Below are positions 46,549 to 55,749 of a DNA stretch of 64,000 nt, piece after piece. The DNA comes from Hyphomicrobiales bacterium (lineage in GTDB: Bacteria > Pseudomonadota > Alphaproteobacteria > Rhizobiales > HXMU1428-3). Position 1 is the stretch's first letter; every line of letters starts with the position of its first letter. Made by a program: the position numbers and the translations under genes. Where the stretch lies: NCBI GenBank assembly GCA_021775425.1, contig JAJFHX010000037.1, forward strand, positions 39,504 to 103,503. The letters are read 5' to 3'. The notes below the pieces were generated by a model. That model was given only the letters and a program-made list of their open reading frames with translations. It was not told the DNA's origin and searched no databases.

Positions 46549-47835
46549 TTGGTTTTTAATTTTGAATTTGAGGGTTCTGTGGGAGAATTTTTAAGAACTA
46601 ATCTGAGGCTGTGGCTGATTGTTTGCGGCCTGATTTCTGGGGCTATGATGCTGGTTATTGCACCAGTACATCTTTATGCAAAAGATGCAGCGGATTCAAC
46701 AGTTGCGAATGATGCCCGGCTCGGTGGGGACGGGGCGCGAACCCGATTTGTGACTGATTTATCGAAACCGACAGATTATCGTATTTTCACATTGGCCGAC
46801 CCTTACCGGGTGATTATTGATTTGCCGAATGTCAGTTTTAAACTGCCACAAGGGCTTGGTGAAAATGGCAGAGGGCTGGTTAGTGCATTTCGCTATGGTT
46901 TATTTGCGAAAGGAAAGTCCCGCATTGTGATTGATGTGGTAGGCCCAGTTCATGTTGAGCAGTCTTTTATCATGAACACCAAGGACAAGAAAACGGCCAA
47001 GCTTGTTGTTGACCTTGTTCCCACTGACCGGGCTAGTTTTGAGCGCCGCCAACAGGCACTTTATCGGAAACGGTCAAAAGAAGACCGGAATGTCAAAAAG
47101 GCTTCTCTTGGGGCGACCATTGAAAAACTGACCAGGGAGAATAAACCCAGAGGCAAAAAACGCATCGTTATAGATCCGGGGCATGGTGGGCTTGATCCGG
47201 GAGCCAGCGGGGCAAGAGGCTCACGCGAAAAAGATGTGGTGCTAGCTTTTGCCAAAGTGCTGAAACGCAAGCTGGAGAAAACCGGCAAATATGACATCAA
47301 GATGACGCGAACGGTGGATGTGTTTGTGCCATTGGCTGAGCGGGTGCAAATCGCTGAAGATTACCACGCGTCTTTGATGATTTCTATTCATGCTGATGCG
47401 ATTTCCAAACGTCTGGCTAACCGCACCAGAGGGGCGACGATTTACACGCTCTCTAAAGAAGGGTCAGACCTTGAAGCGCAGGCACTGGCGAATAAGGAAA
47501 ACAGATCTGACATTCTTGCTGGCATCGATTTGCCACCAGAGAGTGAAGTTGAAGGGATTTTAAGGGACCTGACGCAGCGAGAAACGAAAAACCAGTCGCT
47601 GGATTTTGCCAGTACGGCTTTTTCCAGCATGCGGCACAAGACAAAATTTACTCAAAATCAGCTCAGATCAGCAAATTTCAGAGTGCTGCGTTCTGCGATT
47701 GTGCCTTCAGTATTGATTGAGCTTGGGTATATCAGTAATAAGCAGGACGAGCAGTTGCTGAAATCGGCGAAATGGCAATCGAAACTGGCTGGATCTTTAA
47801 CTGTCGCGATTGATAAATTTTTGCAGAGCCAGTGA
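46549..47835 (+). CDS. N-acetylmuramoyl-L-alanine amidase with AMIN domain
   Basis: A periplasmic AmiC-type cell-wall hydrolase that splits the amide between MurNAc and the stem peptide at division. A signal peptide (LWLIVCGLISGAMMLVIAP) is followed by an AMIN domain (about 60-165: YRIFTLADPYRVIIDLP) that targets the septum, then Amidase_3: RIVIDPGHGGLDPGASG with the zinc His, SREKDVVLAFAK with the zinc Glu, ISIHADA and VLIELGYISN with the catalytic Glu. The start is uncertain: TTG at 46549 gives 428 residues; GTG at 46579, 4-5 nt after GAGGG, is an alternative. It is followed by PBP1A and prfB, a conserved order. Confidence 0.92.
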   Translation: MVFNFEFEGSVGEFLRTNLRLWLIVCGLISGAMMLVIAPVHLYAKDAADSTVANDARLGGDGARTRFVTDLSKPTDYRIFTLADPYRVIIDLPNVSFKLPQGLGENGRGLVSAFRYGLFAKGKSRIVIDVVGPVHVEQSFIMNTKDKKTAKLVVDLVPTDRASFERRQQALYRKRSKEDRNVKKASLGATIEKLTRENKPRGKKRIVIDPGHGGLDPGASGARGSREKDVVLAFAKVLKRKLEKTGKYDIKMTRTVDVFVPLAERVQIAEDYHASLMISIHADAISKRLANRTRGATIYTLSKEGSDLEAQALANKENRSDILAGIDLPPESEVEGILRDLTQRETKNQSLDFASTAFSSMRHKTKFTQNQLRSANFRVLRSAIVPSVLIELGYISNKQDEQLLKSAKWQSKLAGSLTVAIDKFLQSQ

Positions 47836-48286
47836 TGCCGGTTTTTGTGTGAACTTGCGAAAATCTTATTCGGGTCAGTTTTTGATGGGGATTGAGCTGT
47901 TTCTGCTCATCAATCCGGTTTTAATGGTGTTAAAATAATGAGATAACGCTGGTTAGTTTGCTGACAAGCTTGGATTTTTATCTGTTCAGGCTAAACTGAT
48001 CATGCAAATTAAATGAATGAATAGCCTGTTGTTGTGTAACCATAATTTAGGCACGTTTTATTGCCAGTTTATGTCTCGAAGATCGGGAATATCATCTTTA
48101 CCGGGCTGATTATTCAATGAACAAACCTATTAGATTGAGAATTTGTGTTTGATTTTGCAGTTTGATAAGCTATCTGCAAAAGCTTTGGTAGTTATTTGTT
48201 TTTGAAATGAATTTATCTTTCGGACCTGACGGTCTTATTGTTATTATTGAATGATATTGTTTTTAGCTGCGTGAGGCTTACCTATT
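47836..48286. other. Intergenic region, one hairpin
   Basis: 451 bp before the PBP1A gene. GGATTGA (47889-47895) and TCAATCC (47910-47916), with an inner GC-GC pairing, may terminate the amidase transcript (GGTTTTAATG follows). Otherwise A+T-rich, with no gene seen. Confidence 0.4.
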
Positions 48287-50977
48287 ATGAACCATCAACC
48301 GCCACCAAGACCTTATCGTCGGCAAACGCAGGACCGTCCGGTTCAACAGAGGCCGGGATATTCAGGTGCGGGGTTTTCTGCTGCGGGCATGGGGCAGGGG
48401 CCATATCAACAGAACATTCCACCTGGTGCCGGTGCCCCGCAAAGGGGCAAGAAACCTAAGAAAAAGAAACGCAGCCTGTTGCTCAGATTTTTCGGGTTTA
48501 TTTTTGCGGCCGGGTGTATCGCGTTTTTCGCTGGTTCTGCTGCCGTGGCTTATTATGTCTGGGACCTCACCAAAGATTTGCCCGACTATGAAGTGCTGGC
48601 GAAGTATGAACCGAAGGTGATGAGCCGGATTCATGCTAATGATGGGAACTTAATCGCTGAATTTGCCGAGGAGCGGCGGATTTATGTGCCGATTAACGCC
48701 ATTCCGGAAGTGATCATCAATGCGTTTCTGGCGGCTGAGGATAAGGACTTTTTCCATCATGACGGGTTGTCATATAGTGGCATTGCCAGGGCGATTATCA
48801 CCAATGTCAAGATCAAGATGAGTGGCAGCAACCGGCGGATGATTGGTGCTTCGACCATCACGCAGCAGGTTGCTAAAAACTTTCTACTGACCAATGACCG
48901 GAATATTGACCGGAAGGTCAAAGAGGCTGTGCTATCGCGCAGGATAGAGAGAGCTTTCACGAAGGGCCAGATATTAGAACTTTATCTGAATGAGATTTAT
49001 TTTGGTTTGCGCTCACACGGGATTGCAGCTGCGGCGCTGAATTATTTTGGTAAATCGCTAGAGGAAATTACTCTGCCGGAGGCGGCTTATCTAGCCTCAC
49101 TGCCAAAGGCGCCGAATAATTATCATCCGTTTAAACACCGGAAAAAGGCGATTGCGCGCCGTACTTATGTGCTGGAGCAGATGGCAGAAAACGGGTTTAT
49201 TACGCAAGAGCAGGCTAAGAAGGCTAAAGCCTCAGAATTTAAAGTGAACCCGCGGCCATTCGGGGCGCATATTCTGGCGGGTGAATTTTTTGCTGAAGGG
49301 GTGCGGCGCACACTGGTTGAAAAATTTGGCCAAAAGAAAATTTATGGTGGCGGGCTTTCTGTTCGTACCACGCTTGACCCTGACTTGCAGAGAAAAGCCA
49401 AAAGAGCGCTTGTGAATGGTCTGGTTGAATATGACCAGAAGCATGGCTGGCGTGGTGCTGTGGCGCAGATTGTTCTAACCGAAGATATGGACTGGGGAAC
49501 GGAGCTTGCTAAAGTTGAGGCTCTTAATGATGTTCACCCGTGGAAGCTGGCTGTTGTTCTGAAATTTGAAGATGGCAAGGCTGTGATTGGATTGCAGCCA
49601 AAAGTGCTTGTCTCAAAACGTGTTGAACAAAAGCGTGAGATTGGTGAAATCACACTTGCGAATATGAAATGGGCCCGCAAACATCTGGGTGAGACAAAGC
49701 ATGGCGACCCGAAATTAGATAAAGCGTTAAAATCCGTATCAGATGTGCTGAATGTTGGTGATGTGGTTTATGTCGCACCGATAAAGAAAGAAGTCGCCAG
49801 CACGAAAGTTGAAGTGCCGGTTGATAGTCGTTCGCAGTGGAAACTAATGCAAATTCCTGAAGTTGAAGGGTCGATTGTAGCGATGGACCCACATACGGGC
49901 CGGGTTAAGGCGCTGGTTGGTGGCTTCAGTTTTGATGACAGCGAGTTTGACCGGGCGACACAGGCGATGCGTCAGCCGGGTTCTGCGTTTAAGCCTTTTG
50001 TTTATGCCGCTGCGCTTGATAATGGATATACGCCTTCAAGTGTTGTGCTTGATACGCCAGTTGCCATTGATCAGGGCAATGGGCAGGGTGTCTGGCGCCC
50101 TAAAAACTATAGCGGTAAGTTTAACGGGCCTTCGACACTTCGTATTGGTATTGAAAAATCACGCAATCTGATGACGGTTCGTCTGGCGCAGGATATGGGC
50201 ATGCCGCTGATATCTGAATATGCGCGCCGGTTTGGTGTTTATGATAATCTGTTGCCGGTGCTTTCAATGTCACTTGGTGCGGGTGAAACAACACTGTTGC
50301 GGCTGACAACGGCTTATAGCATTCTTGCCAATGGCGGGAAAAAGGTGAACGCCACATTGATTGACCGGATTCAGGATCGCTATGGTAAGACCGTTTGGTC
50401 GCATGATGCAGCGCGCTGTGAAGGTTGTGACCAGACAGAATGGCATAACCAGAAACCACCTCAACTGATTGACCAGCGCGAGCAGGTGGTTGACCCGCAT
50501 ACGGCGTATCAGGTCACATCAATGCTTGAAGGTGTGGTTATTCGCGGGACAGCTCGGAAGGCTCTTTCCGGACTGCCTATTCCGGTGGCCGGTAAAACCG
50601 GTACGACCAATGACGCACGTGATGCCTGGTTTGTCGGGTTTTCTCCTGACCTGGCGGTAGGTGTGTTTGTTGGCCAGGATGTGCCGCGCCCGCTTGGCCG
50701 GAAGGCAACGGGCGGTGGGCTTGCTGCGCCGATCTTTAGAGAATTTATGATGTCTGCACTTAGTGACCAGCCGGCTATTCCGTTTCGGATTCCGCCAGGT
50801 ATTAAGCTGATACCGATTAATTCGAAATCCGGGCTGCGGTCTTCTGGTGGCCAGAACACGATCATGGAAGCATTTAAACCCGGCAATGGTCCGCCTGATG
50901 CGTCATCTGTGATTTATGATGACCCGAATATTTTCATTCCTGAAAGTGACAGGCAGCTTGATTCCGGGTTTTATTAA
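48287..50977 (+). CDS. mrcA: Penicillin-binding protein 1A
   Basis: An 896-residue bifunctional peptidoglycan synthase. A Pro/Gln-rich cytoplasmic tail ends in KKPKKKKR, followed by one membrane anchor (about 65-90). The GT51 glycosyltransferase has AAEDKDFFHHDG with its catalytic Glu, STITQQVAKNFLL, RKVKEA and LNEIYFG. An OB-like insert follows. The transpeptidase has SxxK as QPGSAFKPF (Ser566), SRN in KSRNLMT and KTGTT at about 770. It elongates glycan strands and cross-links them at the inner membrane. It lies downstream of the amidase and upstream of prfB. Confidence 0.96.
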   Translation: MNHQPPPRPYRRQTQDRPVQQRPGYSGAGFSAAGMGQGPYQQNIPPGAGAPQRGKKPKKKKRSLLLRFFGFIFAAGCIAFFAGSAAVAYYVWDLTKDLPDYEVLAKYEPKVMSRIHANDGNLIAEFAEERRIYVPINAIPEVIINAFLAAEDKDFFHHDGLSYSGIARAIITNVKIKMSGSNRRMIGASTITQQVAKNFLLTNDRNIDRKVKEAVLSRRIERAFTKGQILELYLNEIYFGLRSHGIAAAALNYFGKSLEEITLPEAAYLASLPKAPNNYHPFKHRKKAIARRTYVLEQMAENGFITQEQAKKAKASEFKVNPRPFGAHILAGEFFAEGVRRTLVEKFGQKKIYGGGLSVRTTLDPDLQRKAKRALVNGLVEYDQKHGWRGAVAQIVLTEDMDWGTELAKVEALNDVHPWKLAVVLKFEDGKAVIGLQPKVLVSKRVEQKREIGEITLANMKWARKHLGETKHGDPKLDKALKSVSDVLNVGDVVYVAPIKKEVASTKVEVPVDSRSQWKLMQIPEVEGSIVAMDPHTGRVKALVGGFSFDDSEFDRATQAMRQPGSAFKPFVYAAALDNGYTPSSVVLDTPVAIDQGNGQGVWRPKNYSGKFNGPSTLRIGIEKSRNLMTVRLAQDMGMPLISEYARRFGVYDNLLPVLSMSLGAGETTLLRLTTAYSILANGGKKVNATLIDRIQDRYGKTVWSHDAARCEGCDQTEWHNQKPPQLIDQREQVVDPHTAYQVTSMLEGVVIRGTARKALSGLPIPVAGKTGTTNDARDAWFVGFSPDLAVGVFVGQDVPRPLGRKATGGGLAAPIFREFMMSALSDQPAIPFRIPPGIKLIPINSKSGLRSSGGQNTIMEAFKPGNGPPDASSVIYDDPNIFIPESDRQLDSGFY

Positions 50978-51070
50978 TTCCGTTCTTATTAATCAGTGGA
51001 GGGCTGCTCAAGCTGACCTGGAAGTGGTGCGGGCTTGACAGCAGGTTCTGCTTATAGTCATAACATTACG

Positions 51071-51102
51071 AAAGCGGTGCGTTCTCATGTGCCGCTTTTT
51101 AT
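51071..51102 (+). terminator. Rho-independent terminator of the PBP1A gene
   Basis: AAAGCGGTGC (51071-51080) pairs with GTGCCGCTTT (51089-51098), seven Watson-Crick pairs plus wobbles, then TTATT. Confidence 0.75.
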
Positions 51103-51155
51103 TATCTGAAATATATTTTTAAGGGCATCTTTGCTCTTTTATCATGAGGCTTTTT

Positions 51156-52287
51156 ATGCGCGCTGAAACTCAACTTCTGGTCACTCAAATTACGGAATCT
51201 CTTGCTCTGTTACGGAGGCATCTTTGACCCGGATCAGGCACAAACTCGTCTTAACGAACTGAATGAAAGGTCAGAAGACCCGGACCTTTGGAACGACCCG
51301 AAAAAAGCTCAGGCTCTGATGAAAGAGCGGCAAAAGCTTGATTCTGCACTGTCTGGTTTTTTCAAGCTTGAGCAGGAACTATCTGACCAGCAGGAGTTGA
51401 TTGAACTTGGTGAGATGGAAGAAGATGACGCCGTGATCGCCGAAGCGGAGGCGGCGCTTGCCAAATTGGCCAAGATTGCGCAGCGGCGCGAAGTTGAAAC
51501 GCTGCTATCTGGTGAAGTTGATGGCAATGACTGCTATGTGGAAATTCACGCCGGTGCTGGCGGCACAGAAAGCCAGGACTGGGCTGAAATGCTGTTTCGG
51601 ATGTATATGCGCTGGGCGGAAGATAAGGGCCTTAAAGTTGAAATTTCTGGCACCAGCCCGGGTGATGAGGCGGGACTGAAAGCGGCGACCTTGTTAATCA
51701 AGGGCGAGAATGCCTATGGCTGGCTAAAGACGGAATCCGGTGTGCATCGGCTGGTACGAATTTCACCGTTCGATTCTAATGCGCGGCGACACACAAGTTT
51801 TTCTTCCGTTTGGGTGTTTCCGGTGATTGATGATGATATCGAGATTGATATTGCTGAAAGTGATTGCCGGATTGATACATACAGGGCGAGCGGGGCAGGC
51901 GGCCAGCATGTGAACACCACTGACAGTGCGGTTCGCATTACGCATCAGCCATCTGGTATTGTGGTGCAGTGTCAGTCTGGTCGGTCGCAGCATAAGAACA
52001 AGGCTGAGGCGTGGAAGATGCTTCGGGCGCGGCTTTATGAACTAGAGATGCAGGCACGTGAAGAAAAAGCGCAAGCTGAAGCTTCGCAAAAAGGAGCGAT
52101 TGGCTGGGGGCATCAAATTCGCTCTTATGTTTTACAGCCTTATCAGATGGTGAAAGATTTGCGAACCGGTGTTGAAAGCACGAACCCTTCTGCTGTGCTT
52201 GACGGGGCGATTGATCCGTTTATCGAAGCGGCGCTGGCGCAGCGGGTGCATGGCGGCGGAGCTGTTGAAGTTTCGGATTTGGATTAG
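51156..52287 (+). CDS. prfB: Peptide chain release factor 2 (programmed +1 frameshift)
   Basis: RF2 recognises UGA and UAA. The gene is in two frames: codons from ATG 51156 ([11 protein letters not shown]) run to CTT at 51222-51224 and an in-frame TGA at 51225. Skipping T51225 continues at GAC 51226 ([12 protein letters not shown]) to the stop at 52285-52287, in total 376 residues. The main part shows [11 protein letters not shown], the SPF codon-reading motif in [15 protein letters not shown] and the catalytic GGQ in [16 protein letters not shown]. An ATG at 51144 in the same frame is possible; GAGG 6 nt before 51156 favours the latter. It is not a pseudogene. Confidence 0.95.
51213..51228 (+). 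other. RF2 autoregulatory frameshift site
   Basis: CGGAGG (51213-51218), then CAT and the slippery CTTTGAC (51222-51228). The internal Shine-Dalgarno three bases before CTT and the UGA-C context are the known RF2 feedback signal: low RF2 lets the ribosome slip +1 and make more RF2. Confidence 0.93.
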
Positions 52288-52301
52288 GGTTTGGTTTGAC
52301 A

Positions 52302-52392
52302 AAAAGTTATTTAGTGCTCTCGCACTAAAAATACTTTTAGTCAGTTTCAATAAGGAATTTACTTTCCTTGGGGCGGCCCGGCGGAAAGTAAA
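52302..52392 (+). repeat. Two inverted repeats after prfB
   Basis: TTAGTGC (52311-52317) / GCACTAA (52322-52328) with a TCTC loop, extended by an outer AAAAGT / ACTTTT. Then TTTACTTTCC (52358-52367) / GGAAAGTAAA (52383-52392), 10 bp, with a G+C-rich 15-nt loop. Either may end the prfB transcript; neither is followed by a strong T run. Confidence 0.5.
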
Positions 52393-52515
52393 TACTTTAT
52401 AGTTCGAAGTATCATTTGGTTTTTATGCTAATTCTGATGAAGGTGTGAAACGTGATCGCTCTGTAATACAAGGTCAGTAAAACTAGGTAATTTATCGAAT
52501 ATAAAGAAGATACTT

Positions 52516-52854
52516 ATGACAAGCCATTATGTGTTTCGGGATGCTGATGTGAATGAATTGATTTATGAAATTTTCAATTCGCCAGAGCGGTTAGAAGCCC
52601 GGGAATTTAAGACGATGAAAGTGCTTGATGAGCGCTTTGAGATTTCTGTTGAGCAGGTGCATTTGATTATGCATGTGTTTTTTGTTGATCTGGAAGCCCC
52701 GGTTGATGAAAAGGTGAAAATGGTTGCCGAGGTTTTATTAGCAGGTGCTGATCTAGCCAACGATTACCCTGAAGAAGATGTGCTTGAAGCGAAGATGCTT
52801 GAAGTCAGGCAGGTATTTGATCTGTTCTCTGAGGCAGGTCAGACGAAGCACTAA
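52516..52854 (+). CDS. Uncharacterised acidic protein (112 aa)
   Basis: A small soluble, acidic, probably all-helical protein that I do not recognise. It contains VDEKVKMVAEVLLAGADLA and a C-terminal EVRQVFDLFSEAG; histidines and hydrophobics in EQVHLIMHVFFVDL form a central helix. It has no signal peptide. The ATG is preceded by AAGAAG about 7 nt upstream. It is the first gene of a patch of unrecognised genes after prfB. Confidence 0.65.
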   Translation: MTSHYVFRDADVNELIYEIFNSPERLEAREFKTMKVLDERFEISVEQVHLIMHVFFVDLEAPVDEKVKMVAEVLLAGADLANDYPEEDVLEAKMLEVRQVFDLFSEAGQTKH

Positions 52855-52933
52855 TTGAACCTTTCTCCTCTCTTCGACGACGAAAAGATATAGAGGTATT
52901 TACTTCTAAATTTTCAGATTGAGGAGAGAGACC

Positions 52934-53215
52934 ATGTCATATAAAACAATCAGCCTTTTTTCTATTTACGTGTTTGCCCTTATAGGGTCTACATTTTTCT
53001 CAGTTGGCCCAGCAACTGCCAGAGATACCTGTTTTTACGGGGCGACCAATGGCACCGACTGGGCGATTACAACTCTGGCAACGGCAAATAAAACCAGCCG
53101 GGCCTGCCGCCGGGCCAAGCGCCGCTGCAACAGGAAACTCCGCCGTGCAAAAAGACGGCATGAGATTTCCCGTGGGACTGTTACGCCCTCATGCGTCAGG
53201 ATGCGTGCGAATTAA
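52934..53215 (+). CDS. Small exported Arg/Cys-rich protein
   Basis: A 93-residue protein with a clear signal peptide (ISLFSIYVFALIGSTFF, cleavage near ATA-R) and a short mature part of about 58 residues. The mature part has four cysteines and a dense basic stretch RRAKRRCNRKLRRAKRR. I recognise no family; a cationic periplasmic or secreted microprotein is the most I can say. The start is fixed by a strong GAGGAGAGAG before the ATG at 52934. It has its own terminator, so it is probably expressed. Confidence 0.7.
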   Translation: MSYKTISLFSIYVFALIGSTFFSVGPATARDTCFYGATNGTDWAITTLATANKTSRACRRAKRRCNRKLRRAKRRHEISRGTVTPSCVRMRAN

Positions 53216-53238
53216 TTGTCACTGGTTCGTTAAACGTC

Positions 53239-53269
53239 AAAAGAGGCTCGCAACAGGAGCCTCTTTTTT
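53239..53269 (+). terminator. Rho-independent terminator
   Basis: AAAAGAGGCTC (53239-53249) and GAGCCTCTTTT (53257-53267), an 11-bp perfect stem with a 7-nt loop, then TT. It ends the Arg/Cys-rich gene; the A-rich left side may let it serve the convergent minus-strand gene as well. Confidence 0.9.
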
Positions 53270-53327
53270 ATAACCTTACATCTGGTTGTCTTGAGTTTCT
53301 GATTTGTTGTTCTTTTTCTACTAACTA

Positions 53328-54290
53328 TCAGAGATTTAGTTTGGCACCGGATTTTGCTTTTTGCTCTGTTTCCTCAAGCGCTTTGTTCATGAGTTGGTCT
53401 TTCAGGTTTGCAATGCGCTGTTTTTCAAGTTCGTGGAATTTAACGCTATTGAGGTTAACAACATAGGCCGGAACAAAGCCTTTGGTATCGCTGCGTTCTC
53501 TCCAACTGATGGTCATCCGATATGGGCAGAGTTTCTTTGCTGCGCTTCTGAAGCAGTTTTTAATGCGGACCTGTTCATGGTAGCATTTTTTCTGCTGTTT
53601 GGAGATTTCGCCCACTCTTTGATTGTAGTCTGTTGGTATGCTGCCATCGCTAAATGCGGTTTTGGTATAGGTGTTCATAGCCTGTCTTATCTGTTCGCAG
53701 CGAAGCTCAATTGCTTTTTTCTGTGCTGACAATTTTTTACTGCTCAGCTTGACCCTGTCCTTGTTATAGACCCACTGGAGTTTTGTCTGGTCAATGAAAG
53801 TGGGCTCGCCATATTTACTGGTGAGCTGGCTGATAAAGTCATCTCGAAGCACCGGAGTGTCTTTGATGTCCTGATCGCGGATCAGTCTTTTGATTTTGAC
53901 AGTTTCAGGGTCGTCTGTGATGGTTTCTGGTGGCAAGAACATAATCCGGAAATTTTCCCTCTTACCAGTTGAGTAATCCCGGATTGAAATAGAGTGGGCA
54001 TATTTATAGCGGCTATTGACGTGACGGATATGATTATATCTGACCTTCAGGCGGGCAGTTGGCCAGTTTTTCTGCAAGTGCGCTTTCACCTCGGCAAATG
54101 TCATAGATGGCGTCATGCCGCGAACTTCCAGTTTCATCCAATCATCAGCTGCGATGGCGGTGCCGGGCTGAATTGTTCCAAGCGCCAGCATGGTAAGCAG
54201 GCAAATGCTGATTGCTCTTTTGAATAGATTTTGTTTGCTGGCACGTTGTCTGCCCTGAACTGAGGGGTTTGGTCTTTCTATCTGTTTCAT
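53328..54290 (-). CDS. Uncharacterised exported protein (320 aa)
   Basis: A basic protein with a signal peptide (AISICLLTMLALGTIQPG, cleavage near AIA-A) after an unusually long polar N-terminus. The mature part begins with EVRGMTPSMTFAEVKAHLQK, like the small repeated domains that open many proteobacterial periplasmic proteins, and has three cysteines in CYHEQVRIKNCF and KKLCPYR that could pair. The end is a Lys/Glu-rich coiled coil. No family is recognised; it is convergent with the Arg/Cys-rich gene and shares its terminator region. Confidence 0.65.
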   Translation of the reverse strand: MKQIERPNPSVQGRQRASKQNLFKRAISICLLTMLALGTIQPGTAIAADDWMKLEVRGMTPSMTFAEVKAHLQKNWPTARLKVRYNHIRHVNSRYKYAHSISIRDYSTGKRENFRIMFLPPETITDDPETVKIKRLIRDQDIKDTPVLRDDFISQLTSKYGEPTFIDQTKLQWVYNKDRVKLSSKKLSAQKKAIELRCEQIRQAMNTYTKTAFSDGSIPTDYNQRVGEISKQQKKCYHEQVRIKNCFRSAAKKLCPYRMTISWRERSDTKGFVPAYVVNLNSVKFHELEKQRIANLKDQLMNKALEETEQKAKSGAKLNL

Positions 54291-54699
54291 CTTCTTTACT
54301 CTACTCTAGTTTGAACTGATACTTTGGTCTGGAGTTTTCTCCATCTGATTTGTCTGCATGTTACTCAACTGGCTTTAGAGGAACAGTTAAAAATAATTCA
54401 TGGTTAATTCTGAAGCTGTATGTTGCGTTTATTTAAGTTATTGATAAATCAAAGTTTTATTTGGTTAAGCGCAGGTCTAAAGGGGAGTGTGTTCAGGGGT
54501 GTTAACTCAAAAAAAGCCCTCAATGAGAGCTTGATGCGGTTAGATGTAATCAGTTTTGTTATATTTATCTGAACAAATTCAGCAGTGTATGGGCATTAGT
54601 ATGCAGTCTCCCTTCGTGTTGCTACCTGGTACTGGCTCTCCATAGAAGCTGCACTACAGTCCGACTTTTTAAAACCTCCATTTTACGCTGTCATTTCAG

Positions 54700-54715
54700 G
54701 TTGCCCATAGGCAAC
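54700..54715 (+). repeat. Hairpin repeat, copy 1
   Basis: GTTGCC-CATA-GGCAAC, preceded by TTTCAG. Diverged loop compared with the other copies. Confidence 0.6.
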
Positions 54716-54747
54716 TGCGCTGCATTCGACTTTTCTTTGAGGTTTCA

Positions 54748-54763
54748 GATGCCCACCAGCATC
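54748..54763 (+). repeat. Hairpin repeat, copy 2
   Basis: GATGC-CCACCA-GCATC, preceded by TTTCA and followed by CGCC. Confidence 0.7.
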
Positions 54764-54783
54764 CGCCTTTTTCTAGGGCTTCA

Positions 54784-54799
54784 GATGCCCACCAGCATC
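54784..54799 (+). repeat. Hairpin repeat, copy 3
   Basis: GATGC-CCACCA-GCATC again, 36 bp after copy 2, with the same CTTCA... and CGCC flanks. Confidence 0.7.
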
Positions 54800-54992
54800 C
54801 GCCCGGTAACCGCGTTTACACGGTTTATTATTTTCGAGCGAGAGGTTGGGCACAGACATTTGCAGGTAAATTTATTTTGCAGTGAGTTTTTATGATTCTG
54901 TATGGCTTGCGTTTTATTTTTGGAACAAATTAGCGATGAGATGGTTTGTTATAATGAGAATAGTTTAAAAATAACAGAAAGTGAGATTCATT

Positions 54993-55721
54993 ATGACGCG
55001 CTCGATAGTACGTGAGGCTGTAGCAGTGTTTGCGACGGTTAAGGATATGCAAGCCGCCGTAGATGAGTTGCTTACTTCTAATTTTGACCGGGCGGATCTT
55101 AGTATGCTGGCTTCTGCTGATGCGGTGGAGCAAAAGCTTGGTTATTCTTTTAAATCTACCACAGACTTCAAGGATGAACCAGATGTGCCGACTGCGCCTT
55201 ATGTTGAGCCTGAATCAATTGCTGTGCTACAAGGGTCTGCAATTGGCGGCTTTATGTATGTGGGTGCGATCATTGGATTTGCGCCAATTTTGGCGTCGGG
55301 CGGCGCAATCGGAGCGGCCATTATCGGTAGCCTTGCCGGGGCAACCGGCGGTACGGCGATTGGAGCTGTGCTTGCTTCATTCATTGACCAGAAACGCGCT
55401 GACTATCTGAGTGAGCAGCTTGAGCGCGGTGGAATTTTGCTATGGGTGCGCACCAGTGATGGTGAGCATGAGAAGCGAGCTGTTGAAATTCTCTCGCGCC
55501 ACTCGGGCACTGATGTTGAAGTGCTTGGTATTCCCGATAGATCAAGGGAAATTGCTGATTACTACGGTGAAGGGTCTGCACGTAAGGTTGATAATGTCGT
55601 CTATAAGGATGTTCCGATTGCTGTGACAGAGAATGGACACAGTTTTGCGGCCGGGCGGCTGTTTTCGACAGAGGCTGAAGCCAAGGCTTATATTGATATG
55701 ATCACGAAGGAAATGGTCTAA
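54993..55721 (+). CDS. Membrane protein with glycine-zipper segments (general-stress-protein-like)
   Basis: A 242-residue protein. The N-terminal domain (VREAVAVFATVKDMQAAVDEL) resembles the ferredoxin-like domain of YflT/general stress proteins. The middle (about 75-130) is one long Gly/Ala-rich hydrophobic hairpin, GGFMYVGAIIGFAPILASGG then GAAIIGSLAGATGG, and the C-terminal part repeats the first fold (LLWVRTSDGEHEKRAVEIL) and ends LFSTEAEAKAYIDM. Possibly an inner-membrane stress protein; function unknown. The ATG at 54993 is preferred to a GTG four codons upstream. Confidence 0.7.
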   Translation: MTRSIVREAVAVFATVKDMQAAVDELLTSNFDRADLSMLASADAVEQKLGYSFKSTTDFKDEPDVPTAPYVEPESIAVLQGSAIGGFMYVGAIIGFAPILASGGAIGAAIIGSLAGATGGTAIGAVLASFIDQKRADYLSEQLERGGILLWVRTSDGEHEKRAVEILSRHSGTDVEVLGIPDRSREIADYYGEGSARKVDNVVYKDVPIAVTENGHSFAAGRLFSTEAEAKAYIDMITKEMV

Positions 55722-55749
55722 GTAATTCTGAATGATTAATCAAGAAAAA

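Larger units (their letters stand above)
54291..54992. other. Repeat-bearing intergenic region
   Basis: About 700 bp without a supported gene. It holds three members of the hairpin repeat family described separately (54700-54799). The rest is A+T-rich and unremarkable. Confidence 0.5.

Noticed and set aside
51202..52287. prfB as a gene starting at 51202
   Set aside because: The frame-0 start at ATG 51156 plus the CTTTGAC frameshift site explains the family N-terminus; the 51202 codon is only the first start in the second frame.
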